The position numbers and the translations under genes were made by a program. DNA of 64,000 bases from Lysobacter terrestris. Lineage in GTDB: Bacteria > Pseudomonadota > Gammaproteobacteria > Xanthomonadales > Xanthomonadaceae. The notes below the pieces were generated by a model. The model ran no database searches. It saw only the letters and a list, made by a program, of their open reading frames with translations, and was not told the origin of the DNA. The stretch lies in assembly GCF_014489475.1 (NCBI RefSeq), contig NZ_CP060820.1, positions 744,001-808,000 on the forward strand, written 5' to 3'. Position 1 is the first letter of the stretch; each line of letters begins with the position of its first letter. This document shows, piece by piece, positions 28,714 to 37,698 of this stretch.

Positions 28714-30639
28714 ATGCAGAAGTCACAAGCGTGGTTGCTGTTGCTGTTGGCCATGGCAATCACGGTGGTCGTCTACTGGGTCGGTCTGTCAGGTCCGTTG
28801 GTGCTGGACGACCACTACAACCTCGAGGTCCTGCAGCGCTGGCTGCAGGGCGAGGCAACATTGCAAGCGGTGCTGTTCGACGGCCGCTCCGGCATGTTCG
28901 GGCGACCGTTAGCCATGGCCAGCCTGGCGCTGAGCGCCGGGCTCGGTGGTTACGCACCGTTCGCCTTCAAGCTGGGCAACCTGCTGGTCCACCTGCTCAC
29001 CGGCGGCGTGGTATTCGCGCTGATACGGCGCATTGCGTTGCGCGATCCGCGCATGGCCGGCCGCGCCGACATCGTCGCCGTGCTGGTCGCCACCCTGTGG
29101 CTGCTGCATCCGCTCAATGCCGGCACGGTGCTATACGCGATCCAACGCATGGCGCAGCTTTCCGTGCTGTGCATGCTGGCCGGAATGTGGCTGTACCTGG
29201 CCATGCGCGACCGCATCACCACGCGCAGCGACGACCGTGCCGCGGTCGCCACCTTGTTCATCGGCATTCCGCTGCTGCTCGTGGCGGGCTTCCTGTCGAA
29301 GGAAAACGCACTGCTGCTTCCTGCGCTATGCCTGGTGCTTGAATTAGGCTGCTACCGGGACACATCGCGTCCACCCGCGATCAAGGCGTTTTTCGGCACC
29401 TGCCTGGCCCTGCCCCTCGTGCTGGGCATTGCACTTCTGGCAAGCAACCCGGCGCGCATCACCAGCGGCTACCTGGTCCGCGACTTCGACTGGCAGCAAC
29501 GGCTGCTGACCCAGGCGCGCGCGCTGTGCGACTACCTGTGGAAGATCCTGGTACCCAACCCGCCGTCCATGGGCGTGTACACCGACGACTACGCGATCTC
29601 CACCGGTTTGCTCTCGCCACCCGCGACGTTGGTCGCCATCCTCGTGCTGGCGGGAGTGACACTGGCGGCCTGGCAACTGCGGAAACGCATCCCGTCCCTG
29701 TTTGTCGGTTGGGGCATCTTCCTGGTCGGGCATGCCATCGAGTCCAGCGTGCTGCCGCTTGAACTGTACTTCGAGCATCGCAACTACCTTCCGATGGTCG
29801 GCGTGCTGTATGCCGCCGTGGGACTGGCGGTGGTGGGCGGCGATGCGCTGCGCAAGGCAGGCCTGCGTCCCGGTCGCATCGGCGCGGTGCTGGCGGTGGG
29901 CCTGGTCGCACTCCTGGCCTTCGGCGCCCACGGCCGCGCGCGTGTCTGGAGCTCGCCGGAAACGCTGGCGGTCAGCGCGGTGACGAGCCATCCACAATCG
30001 TTGCGCGCCAACATGGCGCTAGTGCGCGTGGCACAGCAACAGAACAACCGCCAAGCAGTGGCACAGGCACTGGATCGCCTCATTGCTGCCGACAACCCCC
30101 GCACGCGCGCGATGGGGTATTTCAACCGCCTCTACCTGGCCTGCGCGCTCGATCGGGATGGGAATCCGGACGACCTGCGGCAGGCAATTGAATTGATGCC
30201 GCCGCGCGTGATCTATGCCGACCCTGAGTTCTTCGGCTTGTTGCTGGACAATACCCCTCAGGGGTGCGGCGCGGTGACCGATCGGATGCTGGGCGACGCG
30301 TTGGACACGCTGCTGGATCGTGCGACGGCGCAGCCCGATGGAGAGTGGGCGAAGTGGCGGTTGCGCAACATGGCTGCCCGTTTCTATGCGCGTAGCGGCG
30401 ACTGGCAGAGGACGCGCGAGCAGGCCCTGCTCGCCTGGCAACCAGGTACCGATCCGGCCGCAGCGGAGCTGCTAGTGCGTGCGCAGCTGCGGACCGGCGA
30501 CATCGCTGGCGCGGAGCGGACATGGGAAGAAGCCAGCAGGCGCGCCAGAGCCGCGGACCAAGCTGGCCTGCAATGGCTCCGGCGCCAGATCGATATCGCC
30601 CGCAAGCAACCGCAAAGCAACGCCGGCGCTTCGCCTTGA
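28714..30639 (+). CDS. TMTC-like GT-C membrane glycosyltransferase with C-terminal TPRs (candidate pilin or protein O-glycosyltransferase)
   Basis: A 641-residue polytopic inner-membrane protein. After the first helix (residues 7-27) comes a periplasm-facing LVLDDHYNL motif with Asp32-Asp33-His34, and then FGRPL at 62-66. This pairing resembles the DD/RPL signature of TMTC/DUF1736 GT-C O-mannosyltransferases, which use lipid-linked sugars. About ten more hydrophobic helices extend to about residue 405. The last 220 residues look like tetratricopeptide repeats. It directly follows pilA, where pilin-modifying genes lie in Pseudomonas, and heads a four-gene glycan operon. Function is inferred; a general membrane TPR protein is the alternative. 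Confidence 0.62.
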   Translation: MQKSQAWLLLLLAMAITVVVYWVGLSGPLVLDDHYNLEVLQRWLQGEATLQAVLFDGRSGMFGRPLAMASLALSAGLGGYAPFAFKLGNLLVHLLTGGVVFALIRRIALRDPRMAGRADIVAVLVATLWLLHPLNAGTVLYAIQRMAQLSVLCMLAGMWLYLAMRDRITTRSDDRAAVATLFIGIPLLLVAGFLSKENALLLPALCLVLELGCYRDTSRPPAIKAFFGTCLALPLVLGIALLASNPARITSGYLVRDFDWQQRLLTQARALCDYLWKILVPNPPSMGVYTDDYAISTGLLSPPATLVAILVLAGVTLAAWQLRKRIPSLFVGWGIFLVGHAIESSVLPLELYFEHRNYLPMVGVLYAAVGLAVVGGDALRKAGLRPGRIGAVLAVGLVALLAFGAHGRARVWSSPETLAVSAVTSHPQSLRANMALVRVAQQQNNRQAVAQALDRLIAADNPRTRAMGYFNRLYLACALDRDGNPDDLRQAIELMPPRVIYADPEFFGLLLDNTPQGCGAVTDRMLGDALDTLLDRATAQPDGEWAKWRLRNMAARFYARSGDWQRTREQALLAWQPGTDPAAAELLVRAQLRTGDIAGAERTWEEASRRARAADQAGLQWLRRQIDIARKQPQSNAGASP

Positions 30640-31790
30640 ATGCGCCCTTGCCACGACCGGTGGCCCAACCTCGCCGCGTGCTGTTCGTCAGCACCTCCTT
30701 CCCTTCCTCGGAGTCGGACTGGAAGGGACTGTTCATCGCCCGCATGGTCGAAGCGCTTGCCGCGCGAGAGGATGTCCGGCTGCGTGCCTGGATGCCGCCC
30801 GGCCCGCTGCCGGATGCCGTCGATTCCGCAATAAACGACGACGACGCGCAATGGCTGTCGAAACTTATGCAGGCCGGCGGCATCGCGCACCTGATGCGCA
30901 ACCGGCCGTTGCATGGCGCGGCGGCGGTGACGGGACTACTGGCGCGGCTTCGCCGTGTCTACCGGGATGCCGCGGATGCGCAACTGTTCCATGTGAACTG
31001 GTTGCAGAACGCCCTGCCGCTCCCGCGCAACGACCGCCGTCCCGCGCTCGTGACCGCGCTGGGCACGGATATCCGCCTGCTGCAGCTCCCTGCGATGAAA
31101 GCCCTCCTGCGCAGGTCGATCCGCAACCGCCGGACGCTGCTCTGCCCCAATGCGGACTGGATGGTGCCGGTGCTCGAACAGGCATTCGGCGACATCGCTC
31201 GCGTGCAATGCGTGCCATTCGGCATCGACGCAGGCTGGTATGGGATCGAGCGCACCCAGAATTCCGATGGCCGCCACAGGTGGCTCTGCGTTACCAGATT
31301 GACCAAGAACAAGCTCGGCCCGCTGTTCCAGTGGGGCGAACGCTTCTTCGCGGACCATCCGGGCCGGGAACTGCACGTGTTCGGACCGCGCCAGGAAGCA
31401 GGCATCGCCATCCCCGCTTGGGTGCAGTTTCATGGCCCAGCGACACCCGAAGCACTGCGCCGCGACTGGTTCCCGTCGGCCACCGGGCTCATCACCCTCA
31501 GCCAGCATTCGGAAGGACGGCCGCAGGTGATGCTGGAAGCCATGGCCGCGGGGCTCCCGATCCTCGCGTCGAGGCTGCCGGCCCACGAAGACTTGATCGA
31601 GCACGCGCGAACGGGCTGGCTATGCGACGATGCGGCGGGAATGGCCCAAGGCCTTGAAGCGATCGAAGATCCCATGCGCAATGCGGAAATCGGCGAACAC
31701 TCGCGCGCGTGGGCGCGCGACCGGATCGGCACATGGGCCGATTGCGCTGATCGCTACGCCGCGCTCTACGACGAGTTGCTGAGCCCATGA
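30636..31790 (+). CDS. Glycosyltransferase, GT-B fold (GT4/GT1-like)
   Basis: A 384-residue cytoplasmic glycosyltransferase. The N-terminal RVLFVSTSFPSSESDWKGLF segment is typical of GT4 acceptor domains. The C-terminal nucleotide-sugar domain carries SEGRPQVMLEAMAAGLP near residue 290, an E-x7-E arrangement expected for retaining GT-B enzymes. Donor and acceptor are unknown. The start is a TTG at 30636 that overlaps the preceding stop as TTGA, indicating translational coupling; a GTG at 30660 is the alternative. It also overlaps the following epimerase gene by 4 bp. Confidence 0.85.
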   Translation: MNAPLPRPVAQPRRVLFVSTSFPSSESDWKGLFIARMVEALAAREDVRLRAWMPPGPLPDAVDSAINDDDAQWLSKLMQAGGIAHLMRNRPLHGAAAVTGLLARLRRVYRDAADAQLFHVNWLQNALPLPRNDRRPALVTALGTDIRLLQLPAMKALLRRSIRNRRTLLCPNADWMVPVLEQAFGDIARVQCVPFGIDAGWYGIERTQNSDGRHRWLCVTRLTKNKLGPLFQWGERFFADHPGRELHVFGPRQEAGIAIPAWVQFHGPATPEALRRDWFPSATGLITLSQHSEGRPQVMLEAMAAGLPILASRLPAHEDLIEHARTGWLCDDAAGMAQGLEAIEDPMRNAEIGEHSRAWARDRIGTWADCADRYAALYDELLSP

Positions 31791-32707
31791 ACCACGCCCG
31801 GGGCAGTGTATTCCTGCTGGGCGCAGGCGGATTCATCGGTCGCCACCTTGCCCGGCGCCTTGCCGAGGACGGGCATGCGGTCATCGCGGCGACCAGGGCG
31901 CCGGCCACGTTCGAGCACCCTGGGATCCGCAACGTCGTCGGCGGCTGGGACGATGCCACCCAGTTCGCCCGCTGGCTGCCGGGATGCGCCGCCGCGATCC
32001 ACGCGGCTTCGTCCAGCACCCCCGGCAGCAGCGACGCGCGCCCGCAACTGGACGGCAACCTGCGCACCACCCTGGCGATGATCGAAGCCCTGCAGGACAC
32101 GCCTTCGTGCCGCGTGCTGTTCTTGTCCTCGGCGGGGACCCTGTACGGGGATCGCGCGACACCCGCGGCCGAAACCGATCCGATCCGCCCACGCAGCTAC
32201 CACGGTGCAGGCAAGGCGGCGGCGGAGCACTTCTTCCAAGCGTGGGCGACCCAGTACGAGGGCACCGTCACGGTGCTGCGGCCGTCCAACGTGTTCGGCC
32301 CTGGGCAGTCGGCGCGCCGCGGCTTCGGCATCATTCCCACCGCGTTCGATTGCGCGCTGCACGGCACGCCCCTGTCGATCTGGGACGGCTCGACGGTGCG
32401 CGATTACCTGTACGTCGACGACCTTCTGGACCTGTGCGCCGCGACGATCGCGCATTCGTTCGAGCCGGGCGCGCATGTCTTCAATGCCGCGTTCGGTGAA
32501 GGCGTCACACTCGACGCGCTGATCGACAGGATCGACGCCGTCACCGGCCGCCCGATCGAACGTCGCTACGAAACCGCGCGCCGCGTCGACGTCCACACCA
32601 TCACAGCCGACACCACCGCCGCGCGTTCTGCCTTCGGCTGGTCGCCCGCCATCGATCTCGACGAAGGCCTGCATCGCACATGGCAGTGGTATTCCACCCA
32701 GGCCTGA
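31787..32707 (+). CDS. NAD-dependent epimerase/dehydratase family protein with altered catalytic motif
   Basis: A 306-residue extended short-chain dehydrogenase predicted to modify a nucleotide sugar. The NAD-binding motif GAGGFIG is at residues 12-18, and the SSAGTLYG strand at 114-121 supplies the catalytic serine/threonine. The usual YxxxK pair is not in register: the sequence reads Y138-H-G-A-G-K143, so the position four before Lys143 is His139, with tyrosine shifted one residue earlier. It may still be active through either residue. It overlaps its neighbours by 4 and 28 bp. Confidence 0.85.
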   Translation: MNHARGSVFLLGAGGFIGRHLARRLAEDGHAVIAATRAPATFEHPGIRNVVGGWDDATQFARWLPGCAAAIHAASSSTPGSSDARPQLDGNLRTTLAMIEALQDTPSCRVLFLSSAGTLYGDRATPAAETDPIRPRSYHGAGKAAAEHFFQAWATQYEGTVTVLRPSNVFGPGQSARRGFGIIPTAFDCALHGTPLSIWDGSTVRDYLYVDDLLDLCAATIAHSFEPGAHVFNAAFGEGVTLDALIDRIDAVTGRPIERRYETARRVDVHTITADTTAARSAFGWSPAIDLDEGLHRTWQWYSTQA

Positions 32708-33723
32708 ACGCTCCTGCGCATCCGCGCGTCTCCGTGTGCATCGCCAACTTCGACGGCGAGGCGCTGCTGCCTGCGTGCATCGACTCGCTGCTGACGCAAG
32801 CGACCGGCGCCGCGATCGAGATCCTCGTCCACGACGACTGCTCGCGCGACCGCTCGGTGATGCTGCTGCGCGAACGCTACCCACAGGTGCACCTCATCGC
32901 CTCCGACGAGAACGTTGGCTTCTGCATCGGCAACAACCGCATGGTCGCGCGCGCCCGCGGCGACTACGTGCTGCTGCTGAACAACGACGCGGCGCTGGCG
33001 CCCGACGCGATCGCCCGACTGCTCGAGATGGCCGAACTGATGGGGCGGCCTGCGATCCTCACGCTGCCGCAGCTCGACTGGGACACCGGCGCGCTGGTGG
33101 ATCGCGGCTGCCTGCTGGATCCGTTCTTCAACCCAATCCCGAACCTCGACCCGGTGCGCGACGACGTCGCCTACGTGATCGGCGCGTGCCTGTGGTGCCC
33201 ACGCGGCGCGTGGCACGCGCTCGGCGGGTTCCCGGAGTGGATGGAGTCGATCGGCGAAGACCTGTACCTGTGCGGCCTCGCACGCATGCGCGGCATGCCG
33301 GTACGCGCGCTGCATGAAAGCCATTACCGCCATCGCCAAGGCGCGACGTTCGGCGGCAACCGCGCGAACGCAGGCCTGCGCACGTCCATCAAGCGCCGCC
33401 GCCTGAGCGAGCGCAACAAGACGCGCGCACTGATCGTGCTGACGCCGGGCGTCTTCGCGTGGTTTCTGCTTGCGCTGCACGTGCCCGCGCTGCTGCTCGA
33501 AGGCCTCGCGCTGTCGGTGCTGCGCCGCGACGCCGCCTTGCTGCGCGAGATCTACCTCCCCGCCATCGTCACGCCGTTCCGCGAATGGCGCATGCTGCGC
33601 GCGCGTCGCAACGAGGTGCAGGCCACGCGCACGATCTCCGTCTTCCGCTGGTTTTCCACCGTGCGCTGGCAGTTGCGCAAGGTGGCGATGCTCGCGAAGT
33701 ACGGCGTGCCTACGGTGCGGTGA
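32680..33723 (+). CDS. Glycosyltransferase family 2 (rhamnosyltransferase-like)
   Basis: A 347-residue GT-A enzyme. The N-terminal domain starts with RVSVCIANFDGEALLPACIDSLL and has the donor/metal motif as NNDAALAPDA at about residues 103-112, characteristic of GT2 enzymes that add rhamnose or similar sugars. A hydrophobic stretch around residues 250-280 may anchor it to the membrane. The ATG lies inside the preceding epimerase gene (28-bp overlap). Its 3' end overlaps the convergent FkbM methyltransferase gene by 14 bp, where the two island operons meet. Confidence 0.87.
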   Translation: MAVVFHPGLNAPAHPRVSVCIANFDGEALLPACIDSLLTQATGAAIEILVHDDCSRDRSVMLLRERYPQVHLIASDENVGFCIGNNRMVARARGDYVLLLNNDAALAPDAIARLLEMAELMGRPAILTLPQLDWDTGALVDRGCLLDPFFNPIPNLDPVRDDVAYVIGACLWCPRGAWHALGGFPEWMESIGEDLYLCGLARMRGMPVRALHESHYRHRQGATFGGNRANAGLRTSIKRRRLSERNKTRALIVLTPGVFAWFLLALHVPALLLEGLALSVLRRDAALLREIYLPAIVTPFREWRMLRARRNEVQATRTISVFRWFSTVRWQLRKVAMLAKYGVPTVR

Positions 33724-34606
33724 GGCCGGCCACCGCGTCGGGCGTGGCGAAGATGTAGTTGAACGTACCCGAGTCCGTGCGCCGCGCCGCCCACCACGCT
33801 TCCACGCGTTCGCGCGGCACGCGCCGCGGCGTCGCTTCGGCCGTGTACGCCTCGTAGCCGTTGTCCCAGAACGTCTGGAACACCTGCAGGAAGTCCGGGT
33901 TGAAGCCGTCTGGGTGGAATTCGTGCAGGCACACTTCGAGCAGCCACATCGGGCGCACGCCGCGGCGCAGCGTCACCTGCGCGCCCTGCAGCACGCCTAG
34001 CTCCGCGCCTTCGACGTCGATCTTGACCAGCAGCCGCTCGTTGTCGAAACGGCCGGCCAGCAGATTGTCGAGTGTCGCCACCGCGACCGTCTGGCTGTGG
34101 CGCGACGAATAGCCGGCCCAGTTCTTCAGCAGCGACGCCGACGGACCAGACGCACCGTACAGCGTCAGCAATCCCGGCGATGCGGCGAGCGCGACGGGCA
34201 TGACTTCCGCGTTGCGCTCCCAACCGTTGCTGATCAGGTTCTGGTACAGGCTGCGCAGGTTGCGCGGTTGCGGTTCGATCGCCATCACGCCGCGCCCATT
34301 CTGCAGCGCCAGGCACGTGTAGTAACCGAGGTTGGCGCCCACGTCGATGAAACGGTCCACGCGCTGCAGCAGTTGCGCGAGCAGCGCGGTTTCCTCCGGT
34401 TCGAACGTGCCGTTGCGCATCTGTTCGTACGCCGGGTGCAGGCCCGCGTGGAGCTTGAAGCCGAGCGGCGTCACCGTCTCGCGCGTGCGCGTCCACACCA
34501 GCGCCCCCCAGTTGTCGCGGAACACGTGCCACTTCCAGCGCGCCCAGTGGTACGCGCGCTTGGCCGCCGGAAACTTGTTGGCCTGGCGTTTGACGAAGGC
34601 GAGCAT
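33710..34606 (-). CDS. FkbM family SAM-dependent methyltransferase
   Basis: A 298-residue protein with an N-terminal extension and a class I methyltransferase fold of the FkbM type. The SAM motif is FIDVGANLGYYT at about residues 108-119, a later acidic motif IEPQPRN follows, and the family-typical KIDVEGAELGVL lies near residue 190. FkbM-type enzymes in glycan clusters usually O-methylate sugars. It is the last gene of the ten-gene leftward island operon, 4 bp after the preceding methyltransferase gene, and overlaps the opposite GT2 gene by 14 bp. Confidence 0.87.
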   Translation of the reverse strand: MLAFVKRQANKFPAAKRAYHWARWKWHVFRDNWGALVWTRTRETVTPLGFKLHAGLHPAYEQMRNGTFEPEETALLAQLLQRVDRFIDVGANLGYYTCLALQNGRGVMAIEPQPRNLRSLYQNLISNGWERNAEVMPVALAASPGLLTLYGASGPSASLLKNWAGYSSRHSQTVAVATLDNLLAGRFDNERLLVKIDVEGAELGVLQGAQVTLRRGVRPMWLLEVCLHEFHPDGFNPDFLQVFQTFWDNGYEAYTAEATPRRVPRERVEAWWAARRTDSGTFNYIFATPDAVAGLTAP

Positions 34607-34610
34607 CGCG

Positions 34611-35285
34611 TCAGTCCCGGGGCGTGCGTGGCCCCGAAGCGGGCACCGCTTCGAGCACGATCTGGATGGCGAAGAGGCTAGGCCACGCGCGGCCGAGCCA
34701 GCGAAGAGGTTCGCGCACGAACCACGGATGCTTGTGCAGACCGACGTAGCCGTCGATGCGCACCACGCGCAGGCCGGCGCCTTCGACCAGCTGCACCATC
34801 GTGCGTTTGGTGAAGAAGCGCAGGTGCGTGCGATCGAGGATGCCGTAGTCCCTGTAGTCCCACCGGCCCAGCAAATGCGTCAGGCGATTCACCGCGAACG
34901 CGATATTGGGCAGCGACAGCAGCGCACGCCCGCCGGGCTTGAGCCGGGGCACCAGCGCGGCGAGCACTTGATCGGGATGCATGGTGTGCTCGAGCACGTC
35001 GCCGAACAGGAGGAAGTCGTAGGTGCGGCCGTCGGCATCCGGCACGCCGCGGTCGAGGTCGCCGACGTCGACGCGTCGGTAACCGTTCTCGCGGGCGTGT
35101 TGCGCTTGTTCGGCGTCGCGCTCGATGCCATCGACCGTGGCGTTGGCGTCGCGGATCAGCGCGCGCCCCAGGGTGCCGTTCCAGCAGCCTACGTCGAGCA
35201 CCTCCGGTCGCCCGCCATGCGCGCGCACGGTGCGAACGAACACCGGGTTCGCGTGCGCGTACACATCGACATGCGCGTCGGTCAT
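34611..35285 (-). CDS. Class I SAM-dependent methyltransferase (Methyltransf_11/23-like)
   Basis: A 224-residue methyltransferase. Motif I is VLDVGCWNGTLGRAL near residue 29-43, and the post-motif segment FLLFGDVLEHTMHPD is typical of UbiE/Methyltransf_23-like enzymes. A conserved RTHLRFFTKRTM stretch near residue 150 occurs in methyltransferases of polysaccharide clusters. Substrate unknown. The ATG at 35285 overlaps the stop of the WbsX-like gene by 4 bp (ATGA), indicating coupled translation. Confidence 0.87.
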   Translation of the reverse strand: MTDAHVDVYAHANPVFVRTVRAHGGRPEVLDVGCWNGTLGRALIRDANATVDGIERDAEQAQHARENGYRRVDVGDLDRGVPDADGRTYDFLLFGDVLEHTMHPDQVLAALVPRLKPGGRALLSLPNIAFAVNRLTHLLGRWDYRDYGILDRTHLRFFTKRTMVQLVEGAGLRVVRIDGYVGLHKHPWFVREPLRWLGRAWPSLFAIQIVLEAVPASGPRTPRD

Positions 35286-36445
35286 GGCAGCACCTTGCGC
35301 GGCACGCCGAGCGCATCGGCCGTGGCGTCGAGGAAGGCGAGCCCGTGTTTCTGGTCGGGTTCCAGGTGGCAGCCTTCCGCCCATTCGTTCCAGGCGTTGA
35401 GGAACACCAGGCGCTCATCGGGCGCGCGCGCAGCGACGCGCGACACGGCATCGTCGAGCCAGCGCTTGTACTGCGCGCTATCGTGGTTCTCGATGATCGT
35501 CGCCGACGTGCGGCGCACCGCGTTGTCCCAGCTCGGGAAGACGATCGGATACGTCGTCGGTTCCAACGGGTCGCGCGCCACGCGGCCCGACACGTATGCC
35601 GCGTAGTCGACGACGGTGTTTAGGTTGCGATTGCCGAGGAACCGGCTATTGCGCAGTGCGTCGTACCAGCGCGCCGGCAGCAAGCGTTGCAGCAGCGAGA
35701 CCGCATGGCCGGTCGCGTTCTTCGACGCGGGGAAGTGTTTGCGGTTGGGTTCGAACTCCACCACGCCATCGAACCCCAGCGCGCGGATGCCCGCCGCGTC
35801 CAGCGTCGAGAAGCCGGTGCGCATGCCGCAGAAATACGGCGACGCCACGCCGGCATCGACGCACGCCTGCCGCCAGCGCGCCAGCAGCGCCGTCGCATCG
35901 GGCAACGACTCGGGCAGGTAGACCAGGAACAGCGGCCGCCCATCCACACGCACGTAGCGCGGGTCGCGGAACGCGTCGATCAGCCACGCGATGTGCGCGG
36001 CATCGTCCGCATCGCCGTAGTCCTGAGCGATCAGCACGTCATGATCGCGCCCGCTCCACGCGCGCGACCAGGTCTGGTTGGCCCAGCAGAAACAGAACGG
36101 GAAATCCGGTTCGCCCGACGCCAGCACCTCGTCAATGGGGCGATGCAGCAACCGCTTGCCCTTGAACCAGTAGTGGTAATAGCAGAATGCCTCGATGCCG
36201 GCCGCGCGCGCCATGCTCGCCTGCGCTTGCCGCGTTTCCGGCACGCGCAGGTCGTAGAAGCCCAAGTCCGCCGGCAGATGCGGCTGGTAGTGCCCGGCGA
36301 AGCGCGGCTTGCCGGTGACCACGTTGGTCCACTCGGTAAAGCCGGCGCCCCACCACGCGTCATTCTCCGGAATCGGATGGAACTGCGGCAGATAGAACGC
36401 GATCGCGCGTGCGCGCGGCGCGTCCTGCGGCGGCGACGCATGCAT
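35282..36445 (-). CDS. WbsX-like glycosyltransferase / GH99-like domain protein
   Basis: A 387-residue protein with the WbsX/GH99-like domain (Glyco_tran_WbsX). The signature AFYLPQFHPIPENDAWWG begins near residue 16 and is followed by GFTEWTNV. Later conserved elements are FCYYHYWFKGKRLL, WANQTWSRAW and NAWNEWAEGCHLEP near the C-terminus. Such proteins are common in O-antigen and rhamnan clusters. They are annotated as glycosyltransferases but are related to endo-mannosidases, so transfer versus hydrolysis is unresolved. The start is ATG at 36445; a GTG at 36451 would overlap the upstream stop as GTGA. Confidence 0.85.
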   Translation of the reverse strand: MHASPPQDAPRARAIAFYLPQFHPIPENDAWWGAGFTEWTNVVTGKPRFAGHYQPHLPADLGFYDLRVPETRQAQASMARAAGIEAFCYYHYWFKGKRLLHRPIDEVLASGEPDFPFCFCWANQTWSRAWSGRDHDVLIAQDYGDADDAAHIAWLIDAFRDPRYVRVDGRPLFLVYLPESLPDATALLARWRQACVDAGVASPYFCGMRTGFSTLDAAGIRALGFDGVVEFEPNRKHFPASKNATGHAVSLLQRLLPARWYDALRNSRFLGNRNLNTVVDYAAYVSGRVARDPLEPTTYPIVFPSWDNAVRRTSATIIENHDSAQYKRWLDDAVSRVAARAPDERLVFLNAWNEWAEGCHLEPDQKHGLAFLDATADALGVPRKVLP

Positions 36446-36447
36446 CG

Positions 36448-37698
36448 TCACGCGGGCGCGCCCGAGACGAGAGCCTGCAACTCGGGCAACGGGAACACAA
36501 GCGTGCGGCCCGCGTATGCCGGGTTGGCGAGGAAGTGGCGGCGGAAATGCCACGGCAGCACGAGGTGGTAGTCGTGGCCGTGCGCGAGCACGTCCGACTC
36601 CGGCGCGATCGGCAGGTACGTACCCGGCGTCATCGCGCCGAACTTGTCGGGGTTCACTTCGCCGACTTCCGCGATGTCGTCGGTGGTGATGCCGCAGTAC
36701 TGCAGCAGCACGTTGCCCTTGGTCGAGGCACCGAGCGCTGCGATGGACTTGCCCTCCGCCCTGGCGCACTCGATGAAGGCGCGCAGGCCGTCGCGCGATT
36801 GCGCGGTGCGGCGTGCAAAATCCTCGAACGGCGCAAGCGTGTCCAGCCCCGCGGCGCGCTCCTCAGCGAGCACACGCGCTACCACGGGGCTCTCGGCCAT
36901 GCCCGATGTCGACTTGGCCGCCGTGACCGAGAAGCTCCCGCCGTTGACGTCGTTGAACTCGAGATCGACGATCGTGAAGCCCACGCGGTCCGCCATCCAT
37001 TTCACCTGCCTGAGCGCGTAGTACTCCAGGTGTTCATGGCAGACAGTGTCGTACGACAGGGCGTCGAGCATCGTCGGCATGTAGCTCTGTTCGAACACCC
37101 ACACGCCATCGTCGGCGAGCACGTCGTGCACGTCGCGCATGAAAGCCATCGGGGCTTCGAGATCGTAAAACATCGAGAACGAGGTCAGCACGCGCACGCG
37201 CTTGCCCGGGCGCACCTTGCGCAGCGTATCGGCGGTGAAGAAATCCGCGCACAGGTCGACGTGCGGCTTGTAGTACTGGCGGAACTTGGCGCCGGTGGGA
37301 TCGATGCCAAGCAGATCGGCACCGAGCGATTCCGGGTATGCGCCGAGCGTCGTGCCGTCGTTGGCGCCGACATCGACGACGAGATCGCCTTCGCGCAGGG
37401 ATACCAGGCGCAGCACGCGTTCGACCTTCGCATGCAGGTGCCGCACCATGCTTGCGTTGAGCCCGGAGCGGTAGCCGTAGTTGTCGCCGTACATCTCGCC
37501 GAGGTCGTACGAATGCGCCAACTGCAACAGGCCGCAGCCGTCCTTGTCGAAGCACTTCACCAGCCGCAGCGGGCCGGTGGTCACCTGCGCATCGCGCGAA
37601 CGCGGGAACACGCCGGTCAGCATCTGCTCGCCGAGGTCGAGGACCTGCTCGAGATGCGTGTTGCCGCAGATGCGGCAGCGGTCGAGGGCTTGCGTCAT
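36448..37698 (-). CDS. Sugar C-methyltransferase-like protein (zinc-binding, Methyltransf_13/14)
   Basis: A 416-residue three-domain methyltransferase. The N-terminal zinc-binding domain has cysteines at 8, 11, 49 and 55. The central SAM-binding domain has VVDVGANDGTTLG at about 107-119. The C-terminal domain resembles the Methyltransf_14 region of sugar C-3 methyltransferases such as TylCIII. These act on 4-keto-6-deoxy nucleotide sugars, the product type of the nearby Gmd, so a branched methyl sugar is plausible. The ATG overlaps the upstream dehydratase stop by 4 bp. Substrate is inferred. Confidence 0.84.
   Translation of the reverse strand: MTQALDRCRICGNTHLEQVLDLGEQMLTGVFPRSRDAQVTTGPLRLVKCFDKDGCGLLQLAHSYDLGEMYGDNYGYRSGLNASMVRHLHAKVERVLRLVSLREGDLVVDVGANDGTTLGAYPESLGADLLGIDPTGAKFRQYYKPHVDLCADFFTADTLRKVRPGKRVRVLTSFSMFYDLEAPMAFMRDVHDVLADDGVWVFEQSYMPTMLDALSYDTVCHEHLEYYALRQVKWMADRVGFTIVDLEFNDVNGGSFSVTAAKSTSGMAESPVVARVLAEERAAGLDTLAPFEDFARRTAQSRDGLRAFIECARAEGKSIAALGASTKGNVLLQYCGITTDDIAEVGEVNPDKFGAMTPGTYLPIAPESDVLAHGHDYHLVLPWHFRRHFLANPAYAGRTLVFPLPELQALVSGAPA

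Noticed and set aside
30479-31657. A 392-codon plus-strand frame overlapping the GT4 gene
   Set aside because: Arg/Pro/Ala-rich shadow; the alternative frame encodes a recognisable GT-B glycosyltransferase with overlapping start and stop signals.
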